DNA from: Heliocidaris tuberculata
Lineage: Eukaryota; Echinodermata; Echinoidea; Camarodonta; Echinometridae
Direction of reading: 5' to 3'
NCBI GenBank assembly: GCA_025618425.1
Contig: CM046845.1
Span: forward strand, 35,948,961 to 36,012,960
DNA length: 64,000 bases
Shown: piece after piece, positions 22,820 through 36,500 of the stretch
How the letters are laid out: each line of letters starts with the position of its first letter
How positions within the stretch are numbered: position 1 is the first letter of the stretch
The notes under the pieces: model-generated
Told to the model about the DNA's origin: nothing
Seen by the model: the letters and a program-made list of their open reading frames with translations, nothing else
Database searches by the model: none
Made by a program: the position numbers and the translations under genes

Positions 22820-24528
22820 AGGTGGTCTGTCGGTATCGACAGATCACCTCTTAATTTCGTACGAATTTTCTTTATTTATTCTTTATTTTTATTTTTCTCC
22901 CCATTTCTTGTGACCGTGATCTTTCAAAATCAACTGAATCAATTTTCTTCAAATTTTCGTCAGTTATCAGGCCTATCAAGGTCAAGTGCCCCTATCTTTT
23001 TCAAGGTCATCAGGTCATCGTGACGTCATCCAGGCGCCATTTTGTGAAATCACATTATCGATCATATCTTCATAACGAGTGATCAAAAATAAACCATATT
23101 AAACACACATAAACTTCAGGTCAAGGGTCAATGTCAAATGTCAGCAAAAATCCGCGGGCACGTCATGACGCGCACGTACGCGCGCGTCAAAATTTAAAAA
23201 TGCTCAAAATCACATTTTTGATCAAAGGAGAGTACAGTTCAGGTCATTTTAAGCATTTCAAAATTTTGCGCGGCGCACGCGTCCGCGCGCGCGTTTTGCG
23301 CGTGCGCAGCACGTACGGAAGGCAGAAATGCCGTTTTTTTTTGCATGGTATCGATTTCTGATAAAAATTCTTGACAATTTCCAATTAGTTTCAGTCATTC
23401 TTGACATTAATAATGCCGCACGCGTTGCGTCAAACTTTAAAATCCGTGCGCGCATCTATGGCGAAAATAACGTAAAAAACGTGCAAAAAACTTGCCTCTA
23501 CAAAATTAACTCTAGCTCTTTAAATAGTCCATAAACCCCCAATTTCTTTTCATATTTGGGTAGAGGAGGAATTCATAGATATAATTTCATGGGTAATTTG
23601 AGCCTCAATTATATTGCAAAGTCATCAAAATGGCGTCTAAACTAAAAATTTCATTTTTTCAAAAATGACGTCATCAAATTTATGCAAATTTCACTATAAC
23701 TCCTTTAATATTGGTCATTTTTCGCCCAAATTTGGATATGTTGTAGCTGAGACAATTCTCTACAAGATCAATCATCATGATTTTTCATTTTGACAAAGGA
23801 ATCATGGTGTATTTTTGCGAATAAAGGAGGTATGTCAATTTTTCTCATTTTGCGTGTATTCTCTATGGGACATGACTTTTTCTCAAATCTTGATTCTACA
23901 TTCCGTCTTCTTTGAGCAGTTATCTGATGTTTCTGCTCGATTTTCTTCCAAATTTGGTATGTTATAGCTGAGACTATAAGCTTTCACAAGTGTGTCCTCC
24001 AATTTTTGATCAGATGTCGGGATCATGCCCGTTTTTTAAGTACAAAATGTCATTTGAGAATCCCGTTTTTCGTATACGTGTTATCTCTATTGGAAAAACT
24101 TTTGGTCCATTGGTAAAGCACTTGCCTCCCATCCCGCCGACCCAGGTTCGAATCCCGGTGCGTCCATTTTTTTTTTGAAATTTTTTTTCTTCTTTGCTCA
24201 TATTTTTACCATTTGCTTCGACTACTGTAAATATAAAATCACAAACAATGTAATATAAACTTTTTTAATTTTGCGTGTTATGCTAATTGAATGTAGTTTT
24301 GGTGTACAACCCTATGCAAAATCTGATTGCCTGTCGTGTATTAAACCTATGGGTTTAATATCTAATGTATAATGCAATATGAAATTGCCCATTTCTTTGG
24401 ACGCAAGTCTCATCAATTTTCAACATAATCAGGAATATTATCTTGCCAAAATTTTATCACACCTTAGCAATTTTACCAACGGGAAGACGACCACCTAATT
24501 CGTCTTCAGTGACGAATTAAAGTTCTAG
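22820..24528 (+). mobile_element. Rolling-circle element, type A, copy A4, internally deleted
   Basis: About 1.7 kb instead of about 2.2 kb. The second cassette module M2 and the TCATT-rich stretch are missing; after 24330 the sequence goes quickly to the 3' end. Its 5' hairpin is longer and perfectly re-paired in its inner part (CTGTCG-GTAT-CGACAG). The sequence is more diverged than other A copies, for example 23520-23700. The subterminal motif is partly lost (GACGACCACCT). Confidence 0.7.
24103..24166 (+). pseudogene. tRNA-like pol III module, copy 4
   Basis: B box GGTTCGAATCC; the anticodon arm reads CATCCCGCC and the 3' side GTGCGTCCA. The T run after it is broken (TTTTTTTTT-GAAA-TTTTTTTT). 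Confidence 0.6.
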
Positions 24529-24530
24529 TT

Positions 24531-25576
24531 AGGTGGTCTGTGAACAGACCACTCTATTAATTTCGTCAGAATTTTCTTTATTATTTAACTTTTATTTTTT
24601 CTCCCACTTTCTTGTGAACATGATTCCTCAAAATCGGCTCAGTCAATTTTTTTCAAATTTTCGTCAGATATCAGGTCTTATATGATCAAGCTCGGGTATC
24701 TTTTTCAAGGTCATCAGGTCATCGTGACGTCATCCAGGCGCCATTTTGTGAAATCAAATTATCGATCNNNNNNNNNNNNNNNNNNNNNNNNNNNNNNNNN
24801 NNNNNNNNNNNNNNNNNNNNNNNNNNNNNNNNNNNNNNNNNNNNNNNNNNNNNNNNNNNNNNNNNNNNNNNNNNNNNNNNNNNNNNNNNNNNNNNNNNNN
24901 NNNNNNNNNNNNNNNNNNNNNNNNNNNNNNNNNNNNNNNNNNNNNNNNNNNNNNNNNNNNNNNNNNNNNNNNNNNNNNNNNNNNNNNNNNNNNNNNNNNN
25001 NNNNNNNNNNNNNNNNNNNNNNNNNNNNNNNNNNNNNNNNNNNNNNNNNNNNNNNNNNNNNNNNNNNNNNNNNNNNNNNNNNNNNNNNNNNNNNNNNNNN
25101 NNNNNNNNNNNNNNNNNNNNNNNNNNNNNNNNNNNNNNNNNNNNNNNNNNNNNNNNNNNNNNNNNNNNNNNNNNNNNNNNNNNNNNNNNNNNNNNNNNNN
25201 NNNNNNNNNNNNNNNNNNNNNNNNNNNNNNNNNNNNNNNNNNNNNNNNNNNNNNNNNNNNNNNNNNNTCCTCCCAAATTCATTTTGCAGACGTGTCATGC
25301 TATTTCAAGCACTTTTCGAAAAATCGCCATAAAATTGAACCTGAAGGGGCGCTATGCCACTTAGGTTATCGTGGTTATTGTCATCATTATTGTCATTTTG
25401 ATCATCATTATCAATATATCATTATCGTCATTGTCATCACTTATATGACCATCTAATCATCATTGTCGTCAACATTATGATTATAATCTTGCAGAAATAT
25501 TATCACACCTGACAAAGCAATTTGCCAGAGTGACAGACCACCTAATTCGTCTTCAGTGACGAATTAAAATTTCTAG
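24531..25576 (+). mobile_element. Rolling-circle element, type A, copy A5, with assembly gap
   Basis: The 5' part (24531-24767) and 3' part (25268-25576) match type A. The middle is a 500-base run of N. The true missing length is likely larger, since other full A copies are ~2.2 kb and this one spans only 1046 positions. Confidence 0.7.
24768..25267. other. Assembly gap of exactly 500 N
   Basis: A round number of N suggests a placeholder of unknown size, within a repeat array where assembly is expected to fail. ORFs drawn through it are meaningless. Confidence 0.98.
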
Positions 25577-25578
25577 GT

Positions 25579-27312
25579 AGGTTAATTTTACTTTTGTCAA
25601 AACGAGCTTTCCTTTTGCCACCCACTTTTTGTGACCGTGATATCTCAAAATCGGCTTAGTCCAATTTCTTCAAATTTTCGTCAGTCATCAGCCCCTATGA
25701 GATCAAGTTCCCGGAAACTTTTCAAGCTCATCAGGTCATCGTGAGGTCATGCAGGCGCCACTTTGGGAAAATCAACTCATGGTTTTATCTTCATCAGGGA
25801 AAGTCATTTCTCATTCATATTAGGATGAGGGAAGCTATATCAATCAGGTCAATTCAGAGACTTAGACGCGCACGTGCGCCCACGTTCGCGCGTCTGTGCC
25901 CCCGCAAATATGAAAAATGCCACCCCCGATAACTCCCAAACGAGGAGGTCAATCTTTCTCAATCTTCCCATAGTCATCACATCTGCACCAAATATCATGC
26001 ACACAAAAATTCACATTCATACCTCAATTCGTTTTTTTTTTATAATTCATTTTTTCCTTTTTTACACCCCCCCCCCTCTTTTTTACGGGGGCAATAACTC
26101 AAAAACGAAACCATGAATCTTTTTTAAATTCAGCACAGTAATGACGACTGATAAGAAGAATTGACGGTGAAAATCTGAGGTTCATGACGACATTATGACG
26201 TCATCTAGGCTTCATTTAGTGATTTTGGGGTGAAAAATACCCTTGTCGGACCTTGAACGGGGCCTCTAACTTCAGTTTGCGGGGTGCTAGAGACTTGGGA
26301 CTTGATTCAGATGAAAGAGCAGAAAATTCTACACAAAAAATGCTCGTATAGCTCAAACGTTTTAACGGTCGTTTTCAGGCCGAAAATGGCTTTCAAAGTT
26401 TAAATTGCCCATTTTGCCATAGACACACACGTTATAGGTATTATAGGTTAATTTTAGTTTTGTCAAAACGAGCTTTCCTTTTGCCACCCACTTTTTGTGA
26501 CCGTGATATCTCAAAATCGGCTTAGTCCAATTTCTTCAAATTTTCGTCAGTCATCAGCCCCTATGAGATCAAGTTCCCGGAAACTTTTCAAGCTCATCAG
26601 GTCATCGTGAGGTCATGCAGGCGCCACTTTGTGAAAATCAACTCATGGTTATATCTTCATCAGGGAAAGTCATTTCTCATTCATATTAGGCATGAGGGAA
26701 GCTAATATCAATCAGGTCAAATTCAGAGACTTAGACGCGCACGTGCGCCCACGTTCGCGCGTCAGTGCCCCCGCAAATATGAAAAATGCCACCCCCGATA
26801 ACTCCCAAACGAGGAGGTCAATCTTTCTCAATCTTCCCATAGTCATCACATCTGCACCAAATATCATGCACACAAAAATTCACATTCATACCTCAATTCG
26901 TTTTTTTTTTATAATTCATTTTTTCCTTTTTTACCCCCCCCCCCTCTTTTTTACGGGGGCAATAACTCAAAAATGAAACCATGAATCTTTTTCAAATTCA
27001 GCACAGTAATGAGGACTGATAAGAAGAATTGACGGTGAAAATCTGAGGTTCATGACGACATTATGACGTCATCCAGGCTTCATTTAGTGATTTTGGGGTG
27101 AAAAATACCCTTGGTCGGACCTTGAACGGGGCCTCTAACTTCAGTTTGCGGGGTGCTAGAGACTTGGGACTTGATTCAGATGAAAGAGCAGAAAATTCTA
27201 CACAAAAAAGGCTCGTATAGCTCAAACGTTTTAACGGTCGTTTTCAGGCCGAAAATGGCTTTCAAAGTTTAAATTGCCCATTTTGCCATAGACACACACG
27301 TTATAGGTATTA
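25579..27312 (+). repeat. 868-bp unit (B variant), two tandem copies
   Basis: Boundary at 26444/26445. The two copies are nearly identical to each other and share diagnostic changes (TGAGGTCAT, CACGTGCGCCCACG) that set them apart from the main B units. Confidence 0.85.
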
Positions 27313-28583
27313 TTAGGTGGTCTGTCGAAGACAGAACACCTATTAATTTCGTCAGAATTTTCTTTATTATTTATCTTTTATTTTTCCACCACTTTCTTGT
27401 TACCATGATTCCACAAAATGTGCTCAGTCAATTTTCTTCAAATTTTCATCAGTCATTAGGTCACATATGATCAAGCTCTGGCATCTTTTTCAAGGTCATC
27501 AGGCCATCGTGACGTCATCCAGGCGCCATTTTGTAAATCACATTATCGATCATATCTTCATAACGAGTCATCAAAAATGAACCATTTTTGATACACATAA
27601 ACTTCAGGTCAAGGGTCAACATAAAATGTCATCAAAATCCGCGCGTGCATCATGACGCGCACGTACGCGCGCGTCAAAATTTAGAATTGCTCAAAATCAC
27701 TTTTTAATCAAAGGAGAGTACGGTTCAGGACATTTTAAGCATTTCAAAATTTTTCGTCCGTGCGCGTCCGCGCGCGCGTTATGCGCGTGCACAGCTCGTA
27801 CAGAACGTAAAAACGCAGTTTTTTCGCATGGTATCTATTCCTGACACTATTCTTGACAATTTCCAACTATTTACAGTCATTCTCGACTTTCCATAAGGCC
27901 ACACGCGCGCGTCAAACTTAAAAATCCGCGCGCGCGTCAATGGGGAATATAATGTAAAAAGTGCTAAAAAGATGCCTATCTAGAATCCGCCATAGCTCGT
28001 CAGAATGGCTGGGGACCCCCAAATTTTATTGAATATTCTGAAAGCCTGTAAGATGTAAATCTGAATTCATGCAAAATTTTGGCCAAAAATACGTTGTGAC
28101 GTCATCATATTTGCATATCAACTGAAAAAAATGATTTTGAAAAAATGACGTCATAATTTTTGTATTCATTTGACAATATTTCACTCATAGTTGGTCGATT
28201 TTCTTCCAAATTTTGATATGTTGTAGCTGAGACAATTCTCTACAAGATCAGTTACACGATTGATCATTTTGACAAAGGAATCATGGTGTATTTTTGCGAT
28301 TAAAAGAGGCATGTCAATTTTTCTCATTTTGCGTGTATTCTCTATGGGAGATGACTTTTTCTCAAATCTTGATTCTACATTCCCGTCTTCTTTGAGCAGT
28401 ATCTCTGTTATTTCTGCTCGATTTTCTCCCAAATTTTGGTATGTTATAGCTGAGACTATAAGCTTTTACAAGTGTGCCCTCCAATTTTTGATCAGATGTC
28501 GGGATCATGCCCTTTTTTAAACTACAAAATGTCATTTGAGAATCCCGTTTTTCGTCTACGTGTTATCTCTATTGGAAATATTT

Positions 28584-28644
28584 TGGTCCATTGGTAAAGC
28601 ACTTGCCTCCCATTCCGGCGACCCAGGTTCGACTCCCGGTGGGT

Positions 28645-28647
<3 letters not shown>
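28584..28647 (+). pseudogene. tRNA-like pol III module, copy 5
   Basis: Identical to copy 1 in A and B boxes; followed by a T run of about 30 bases. Confidence 0.65.
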
Positions 28648-28680
<33 letters not shown>

Positions 28681-29488
28681 CTTTCATTCTACCATCTTCT
28701 TCGACTATTATAACATATACCATCACAAACAATGTAAAAAAACTGCCTAATTTTGCGTGTTATGTCTATTGAAAGTAGTGTGCAGTAGTTTGTGTAGAAT
28801 CTCATTCCCTGTCGTGTATTAAAGCTAAGGGGATAATCTTCCACATGTCCTGCAATATCAAATCGTCCAGTTCGTTATCCCGATTTCTCCAAATCGGCTC
28901 AGTCAATTTTCTTCATATTTTCGTCAGTCATCAGTCCTAATAAGGTCAAGTTCCCACATCTTTTTCAAGGTCATCAGGTTATTGTGACGTCATCCAGGCG
29001 CCATTTTGTGAAAATCAACTTATGGTCATATCTTCATAACGAAATGTCATTTCTCTTTCATATTTGGCATGGTTAAGGTCACTGTCATTCCAGTCAAGGT
29101 CATTTCGTTAAACGCGCGCGTACGCTTACGTCCGCGCGTCCGTGCACGCACAAAATTTAGAAATGATCCAAATCGTCCCAAATTCATTTTGCAAACGTTT
29201 CATGCCATTTCAAGCACTTTTCGAAAAATCGCCCATAAAACTGAACCTGTAGGGGCGCTATGCCACTTAGGTTATCGTGGTTATTGTCATCATTATTGTC
29301 ATTATGATCATCATTATCAATATATCATTATCGTCATTGTCATCACTTATATGACCATATCTTATGATCATTGTCGTCAACATTATGATTATAATCTTGC
29401 AGAAATATTATCACACCTGACAAAGCACTTTGCCACAGTGAAAGACAGACCACCTAATTCGTCTTCAGTGACGAATTAAATTTCTAGT

Positions 29489-30564
29489 AGGTTAATTTTA
29501 CTTTTGTCAAAACGAGCTTTCCTTTTGCCACCCACTTTTTGTGACCGTGATATCTCAAAATCGGCTTAGTCCAATTTCTTCAAATTTTCGTCAGTCATCA
29601 GCCCCTATGAGATCAAGTTCCCGGAAACTTTTCAAGCTCATCAGGTCATCGTGAGGTCATGCAGGCGCCACTTTGTGAAAATCAACTCATGGTTATATCT
29701 TCATCAGGGAAAGTCATTTCTCATTCATATTAGGCATGAGGGAAGCTAATATCAATCAGGTCAAATTCAGAGACTTAGACGCGCACGTGCGCCCACGTTC
29801 GCGCGTCAGTGCCCCCCGCAAATATGAAAAATGCCACCCCCGATAACTCCCAAACGAGGAGGTCAATCTTTCTCAATCTTCCCATAGTCATCACATCTGC
29901 ACCAAATATCATGCACACAAAAATTCACATTCATACCTCAATTCGTTTTTTTTTTTTTTTTTTTTTTTTTTTAAGTGTAGACGTCGTTTTCTTGTCCATC
30001 TTTTCCTTGATTTCTCGTCCATCCTGCCTTCTACAACGAAACCAATGGCTGAAACTTCAAGGAAATGCGTGTCCATTTTACTTCCAATTCAAAATTTCTT
30101 CAAATTCTTGTATTTTTTCCTCCCACTGACAGACGAAAAAACGGAAAATCTCATACTAATTAACCGAAAACCACCCAACACCCCTTTTTTTTTGCGGGGC
30201 TGATTACTTAAAAACGGAATCCTGAATCTTTATGAAAGTTGGGACATACTTGAGGCTTGGTAGGACAATTATCCTGTGAAAATCACAAGGTCATGATGTC
30301 ATTATAACTTTATCCAGGTGCCATTTTCTGAAAATCAACTTATGGTCATGTATGGTCATGTATGTTCATAAAGAAATGTAATTTCTCTTTCATATTTCGG
30401 ATGGACAATTTCACTGTCATCACATATATATATAACCATCTAATCATTGTCGTAGACCCTATCATGATTACTATCTTGCCCAATCATCAACATATCTTAC
30501 AAAACAATTTACCAGTTCAAGACAGACCACCTAATTCGTCTTCAGTGACGAATTAAATTTCTAG
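29489..30564 (+). mobile_element. Rolling-circle element, type C (B 5' half, distinct 3' half), copy C1
   Basis: The first ~457 bases are the variant B subfamily, up to a T run at 29946-29972. The rest (29973-30522) is not in B or A except for short cassette-like phrases, and it ends with the shared subterminal motif, hairpin and CTAG. At 1076 bp this is the shortest complete element of the array and may be the true full form of the B family. Confidence 0.7.
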
Positions 30565-30565
30565 T

Positions 30566-33500
30566 AGGTTAATTTTACTTTTGTCAAAACGAGCTTTCCT
30601 TTTTCCACCCACTTTTTGTTACCATGAAATCTCAAAATCGGCTGAGTCCAATTTCTTCAAATTTTCGTCAGTCATCAGCCCCTATAAGATCAAGCTCGGG
30701 CATCTTTTTCAAGCTCATCAGGTCATCGTGACGTCATGCAGGCACCACTTTGTGAAAATCAACTCATGGTCATATCTTCCTAACGGAAAGTCATTTCTCG
30801 ATCATATTTGGCATGATTAAAGCTAAAATCAATCCGGTCAATTTCAGAAAAATAGACGCGCGCGGACGTACGCGTCCGCGCGTCAGTGCGCCCGCAACAG
30901 AGAAAAATGCCACCCCCGATAACTCCCAAACGAGGAGGTCAATCTTTTTCAATCTTCCCATAGTCATCACATCTGCACCAAATATCATGCACACAAAAAA
31001 TCACATTCATACCTCAATTCGTTTTTTTTTTTATAATTCATTTTTTCCTTTTTTACCCCCCCCCCCTCTTTTTTACGGGGGCAATAACTCAAAAACGAAA
31101 CCATGAATCTTTTTCAAATTCAGCACAGTAATGAGGACTGATAAGAAGAATTGACGGTGAAAATCTGAGGTTCATGACGACATTATGACGTCATCTAGGC
31201 TTCATTTAGTGATTTTGGGGTGAAAAATACCCTTGTCGGACCTTGAACGGGGCCTCTAACTTCAGTTTGCGGGGTGCTAGAGACTTGGGACTTGATTCAG
31301 ATGAAAGAGCAGAAAATTCTACACAAAAAAGGCTCGTATAGCTCAAACGTTTTAACGGTCGTTTTCAGGCCGAAAATGGCTTTCAAAGTTTAAATTGCCC
31401 ATTTTGCCATAGACACACACGTTATAGGTATTATAGGTTAATTTTACTTTTGTCAAAACGAGCTTTCCTTTTTCCACCCACTTTTTGTTACCATGAAATC
31501 TCAAAATCGGCTGAGTCCAATTTCTTCAAATTTTCGTCAGTCATCAGCCCCTATAAGATCAAGCTCGGGCATCTTTTTCAAGCTCATCAGGTCATCGTGA
31601 CGTCATGCAGGCACCACTTTGTGAAAATCAACTCATGGTCATATCTTCCTAACGGAAAGTCATTTCTCGATCATATTTGGCATGATTAAAGCTAAAATCA
31701 ATCCGGTCAATTTCAGAAAAATAGACGCGCGCGGACGTACGCGTCCGCGCGTCAGTGCGCCCGCAACAGAGAAAAATGCCACCCCCGATAACTCCCAAAC
31801 GAGGAGGTCAATCTTTTTCAATCTTCCCATAGTCATCACATCTGCACCAAATATCATGCACACAAAAAATCACATTCATACCTCAATTCGTTTTTTTTTT
31901 TATAATTCATTTTTTCCTTTTTTACCCCCCCCCCCTCTTTTTTACGGGGGCAATAACTCAAAAACGAAACCATGAATCTTTTTCAAATTCAGCACAGTAA
32001 TGAGGACTGATAAGAAGAATTGACGGTGAAAATCTGAGGTTCATGACGACATTATGACGTCATCTAGGCTTCATTTAGTGATTTTGGGGTGAAAAATACC
32101 CTTGTCGGACCTTGAACGGGGCCTCTAACTTCAGTTTGCGGGGTGCTAGAGACTTGGGACTTGATTCAGATGAAAGAGCAGAAAATTCTACACAAAAAAG
32201 GCTCGTATAGCTCAAACGTTTTAACGGTCGTTTTCAGGCCGAAAATGGCTTTCAAAGTTTAAATTGCCCATTTTGCCATAGACACACACGTTATAGGTAT
32301 TATAGGTTAATTTTACTTTTGTCAAAACGAGCTTTCCTTTTTCCACCCACTTTTTGTTACCATGAAATCTCAAAATCGGCTGAGTCCAATTTCTTCAAAT
32401 TTTCGTCAGTCATCAGCCCCTATAAGATCAAGCTCGGGCATCTTTTTCAAGCTCATCAGGTCATCGTGACGTCATGCAGGCACCACTTTGTGAAAATCAA
32501 CTCATGGTCATATCTTCCTAACGGAAAGTCATTTCTCGATCATATTTGGCATGATTAAAGCTAAAATCAATCCGGTCAATTTCAGAAAAATAGACGCGCG
32601 CGGACGTACGCGTCCGCGCGTCAGTGCGCCCGCAACAGAGAAAAATGCCACCCCCGATAACTCCCAAACGAGGAGGTCAATCTTTTTCAATCTTCCCATA
32701 GTCATCACATCTGCACCAAATATCATGCACACAAAAAATCACATTCATACCTCAATTCGTTTTTTTTTTATAATTCATTTTTTCCTTTTTTACCCCCCCC
32801 CCTCTTTTTTACGGGGGCAATAACTCAAAAACGAAACCATGAATCTTTTTCAAATTCAGCACAGTAATGAGGACTGATAAGAAGAATTGACGGTGAAAAT
32901 CTGAGGTTCATGACGACATTATGACGTCATCTAGGCTTCATTTAGTGATTTTGGGGTGAAAAATACCCTTGTCGGACCTTGAACGGGGCCTCTAACTTCA
33001 GTTTGCGGGGTGCTAGAGACTTGGGACTTGATTCAGATGAAAGAGCAGAAAATTCTACACAAAAAAGGCTCGTATAGCTCAAACGTTTTAACGGTCGTTT
33101 TCAGGCCGAAAATGGCTTTCAAAGTTTAAATTGCCCATTTTGCCATAGACACACACGTTATAGGTATTATAGGTTAATTTTACTTTTGTCAAAACGAGCT
33201 TTCCTTTTTCCACCCACTTTTTGTTACCATGAAATCTCAAAATCGGCTGAGTCCAATTTCTTCAAATTTTCGTCAGTCATCAGCCCCTATAAGATCAAGC
33301 TCGGGCATCTTTTTCAAGCTCATCAGGTCATCGTGACGTCATGCAGGCACCACTTTGTGAAAATCAACTCATGGTCATATCTTCCTAACGGAAAGTCATT
33401 TCTCGATCATATTTGGCATGATTAAAGCTAAAATCAATCCGGTCAATTTCAGAAAAATAGACGCGCGCGGACGTACGCGTCCGCGCGTCAGTGCGCCCGC

Positions 33501-36500
33501 AACAGAGAAAAATGCCACCCCCGATAACTCCCAAACGAGGAGGTCAATCTTTTTCAATCTTCCCATAGTCATCACATCTGCACCAAATATCATGCACACA
33601 AAAAATCACATTCATACCTCAATTCGTTTTTTTTTTATAATTCATTTTTTCCTTTTTTACCCCCCCCCCCCTCTTTTTTACGGGGGCAATAACTCAAAAA
33701 CGAAACCATGAATCTTTTTCAAATTCAGCACAGTAATGAGGACTGATAAGAAGAATTGACGGTGAAAATCTGAGGTTCATGACGACATTATGACGTCATC
33801 TAGGCTTCATTTAGTGATTTTGGGGTGAAAAATACCCTTGTCGGACCTTGAACGGGGCCTCTAACTTCAGTTTGCGGGGTGCTAGAGACTTGGGACTTGA
33901 TTCAGATGAAAGAGCAGAAAATTCTACACAAAAAAGGCTCGTATAGCTCAAACGTTTTAACGGTCGTTTTCAGGCCGAAAATGGCTTTCAAAGTTTAAAT
34001 TGCCCATTTTGCCATAGACACACACGTTATAGGTATTATAGGTTAATTTTACTTTTGTCAAAACGAGCTTTCCTTTTTCCACCCACTTTTTGTTACCATG
34101 AAATCTCAAAATCGGCTGAGTCCAATTTCTTCAAATTTTCGTCAGTCATCAGCCCCTATAAGATCAAGCTCGGGCATCTTTTTCAAGCTCATCAGGTCAT
34201 CGTGACGTCATGCAGGCACCACTTTGTGAAAATCAACTCATGGTCATATCTTCCTAACGGAAAGTCATTTCTCGATCATATTTGGCATGATTAAAGCTAA
34301 AATCAATCCGGTCAATTTCAGAAAAATAGACGCGCGCGGACGTACGCGTCCGCGCGTCAGTGCGCCCGCAACAGAGAAAAATGCCACCCCCGATAACTCC
34401 CAAACGAGGAGGTCAATCTTTTTCAATCTTCCCATAGTCATCACATCTGCACCAAATATCATGCACACAAAAAATCACATTCATACCTCAATTCGTTTTT
34501 TTTTTATAATTCATTTTTTCCTTTTTTACCCCCCCCCCCCTCTTTTTTACGGGGGCAATAACTCAAAAACGAAACCATGAATCTTTTTCAAATTCAGCAC
34601 AGTAATGAGGACTGATAAGAAGAATTGACGGTGAAAATCTGAGGTTCATGACGACATTATGACGTCATCTAGGCTTCATTTAGTGATTTTGGGGTGAAAA
34701 ATACCCTTGTCGGACCTTGAACGGGGCCTCTAACTTCAGTTTGCGGGGTGCTAGAGACTTGGGACTTGATTCAGATGAAAGAGCAGAAAATTCTACACAA
34801 AAAAGGCTCGTATAGCTCAAACGTTTTAACGGTCGTTTTCAGGCCGAAAATGGCTTTCAAAGTTTAAATTGCCCATTTTGCCATAGACACACACGTTATA
34901 GGTATTATAGGTTAATTTTACTTTTGTCAAAACGAGCTTTCCTTTTTCCACCCACTTTTTGTTACCATGAAATCTCAAAATCGGCTGAGTCCAATTTCTT
35001 CAAATTTTCGTCAGTCATCAGCCCCTATAAGATCAAGCTCGGGCATCTTTTTCAAGCTCATCAGGTCATCGTGACGTCATGCAGGCACCACTTTGTGAAA
35101 ATCAACTCATGGTCATATCTTCCTAACGGAAAGTCATTTCTCGATCATATTTGGCATGATTAAAGCTAAAATCAATCCGGTCAATTTCAGAAAAATAGAC
35201 GCGCGCGGACGTACGCGTCCGCGCGTCAGTGCGCCCGCAACAGAGAAAAATGCCACCCCCGATAACTCCCAAACGAGGAGGTCAATCTTTTTCAATCTTC
35301 CCATAGTCATCACATCTGCACCAAATATCATGCACACAAAAAATCACATTCATACCTCAATTCGTTTTTTTTTTTATAATTCATTTTTTCCTTTTTTACC
35401 CCCCCCCCTCTTTTTTACGGGGGCAATAACTCAAAACGAAACCATGAATCTTTTTCAAATTCAGCACAGTAATGAGGACTGATAAGAAGAATTGACGGTG
35501 AAAATCTGAGGTTCATGACGACATTATGACGTCATCTAGGCTTCATTTAGTGATTTTGGGGTGAAAAATACCCTTGTCGGACCTTGAACGGGGCCTCTAA
35601 CTTCAGTTTGCGGGGTGCTAGAGACTTGGGACTTGATTCAGATGAAAGAGCAGAAAATTCTACACAAAAAAGGCTCGTATAGCTCAAACGTTTTAACGGT
35701 CGTTTTCAGGCCGAAAATGGCTTTCAAAGTTTAAATTGCCCATTTTGCCATAGACACACACGTTATAGGTATTATAGGTTAATTTTACTTTTGTCAAAAC
35801 GAGCTTTCCTTTTTCCACCCACTTTTTGTTACCATGAAATCTCAAAATCGGCTGAGTCCAATTTCTTCAAATTTTCGTCAGTCATCAGCCCCTATAAGAT
35901 CAAGCTCGGGCATCTTTTTCAAGCTCATCAGGTCATCGTGACGTCATGCAGGCACCACTTTGTGAAAATCAACTCATGGTCATATCTTCCTAACGGAAAG
36001 TCATTTCTCGATCATATTTGGCATGATTAAAGCTAAAATCAATCCGGTCAATTTCAGAAAAATAGACGCGCGCGGACGTACGCGTCCGCGCGTCAGTGCG
36101 CCCGCAACAGAGAAAAATGCCACCCCCGATAACTCCCAAACGAGGAGGTCAATCTTTTTCAATCTTCCCATAGTCATCACATCTGCACCAAATATCATGC
36201 ACACAAAAAATCACATTCATACCTCAATTCGTTTTTTTTTTTATAATTCATTTTTTCCTTTTTTACCCCCCCCCCTCTTTTTTACGGGGCAATAACTCAA
36301 AAACGAAACCATGAATCTTTTTCAAATTCAGCACAGTAATGAGGACTGATAAGAAGAATTGACGGTGAAAATCTGAGGTTCATGACGACATTATGACGTC
36401 ATCCAGGCTTCATTTAGTGATTTTGGGTGAAAAATACCCTTGTCGGACCTTGAACGGGGCCTCTAACTTCAGTTTGCGGGTGCTAGAGACTTGGGACTTG

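Larger units (their letters stand above)
25579..29487 (+). mobile_element. Composite rolling-circle element: two 868-bp units plus type A copy A6
   Basis: B units at 25579-26444 and 26445-27312 are followed by A6 (27315-29487). These two B units belong to a variant subfamily: GTTCCCGGAAACTTTTCAAG replaces GCTCGGGCATC..., and TGAGGTCAT replaces TGACGTCAT, so the CRE palindrome is lost. In A6 the tRNA-like module is at 28584-28647. Confidence 0.7.

Noticed and set aside
24682..25332. Long ORFs across the N gap
   Set aside because: They consist of unknown residues.
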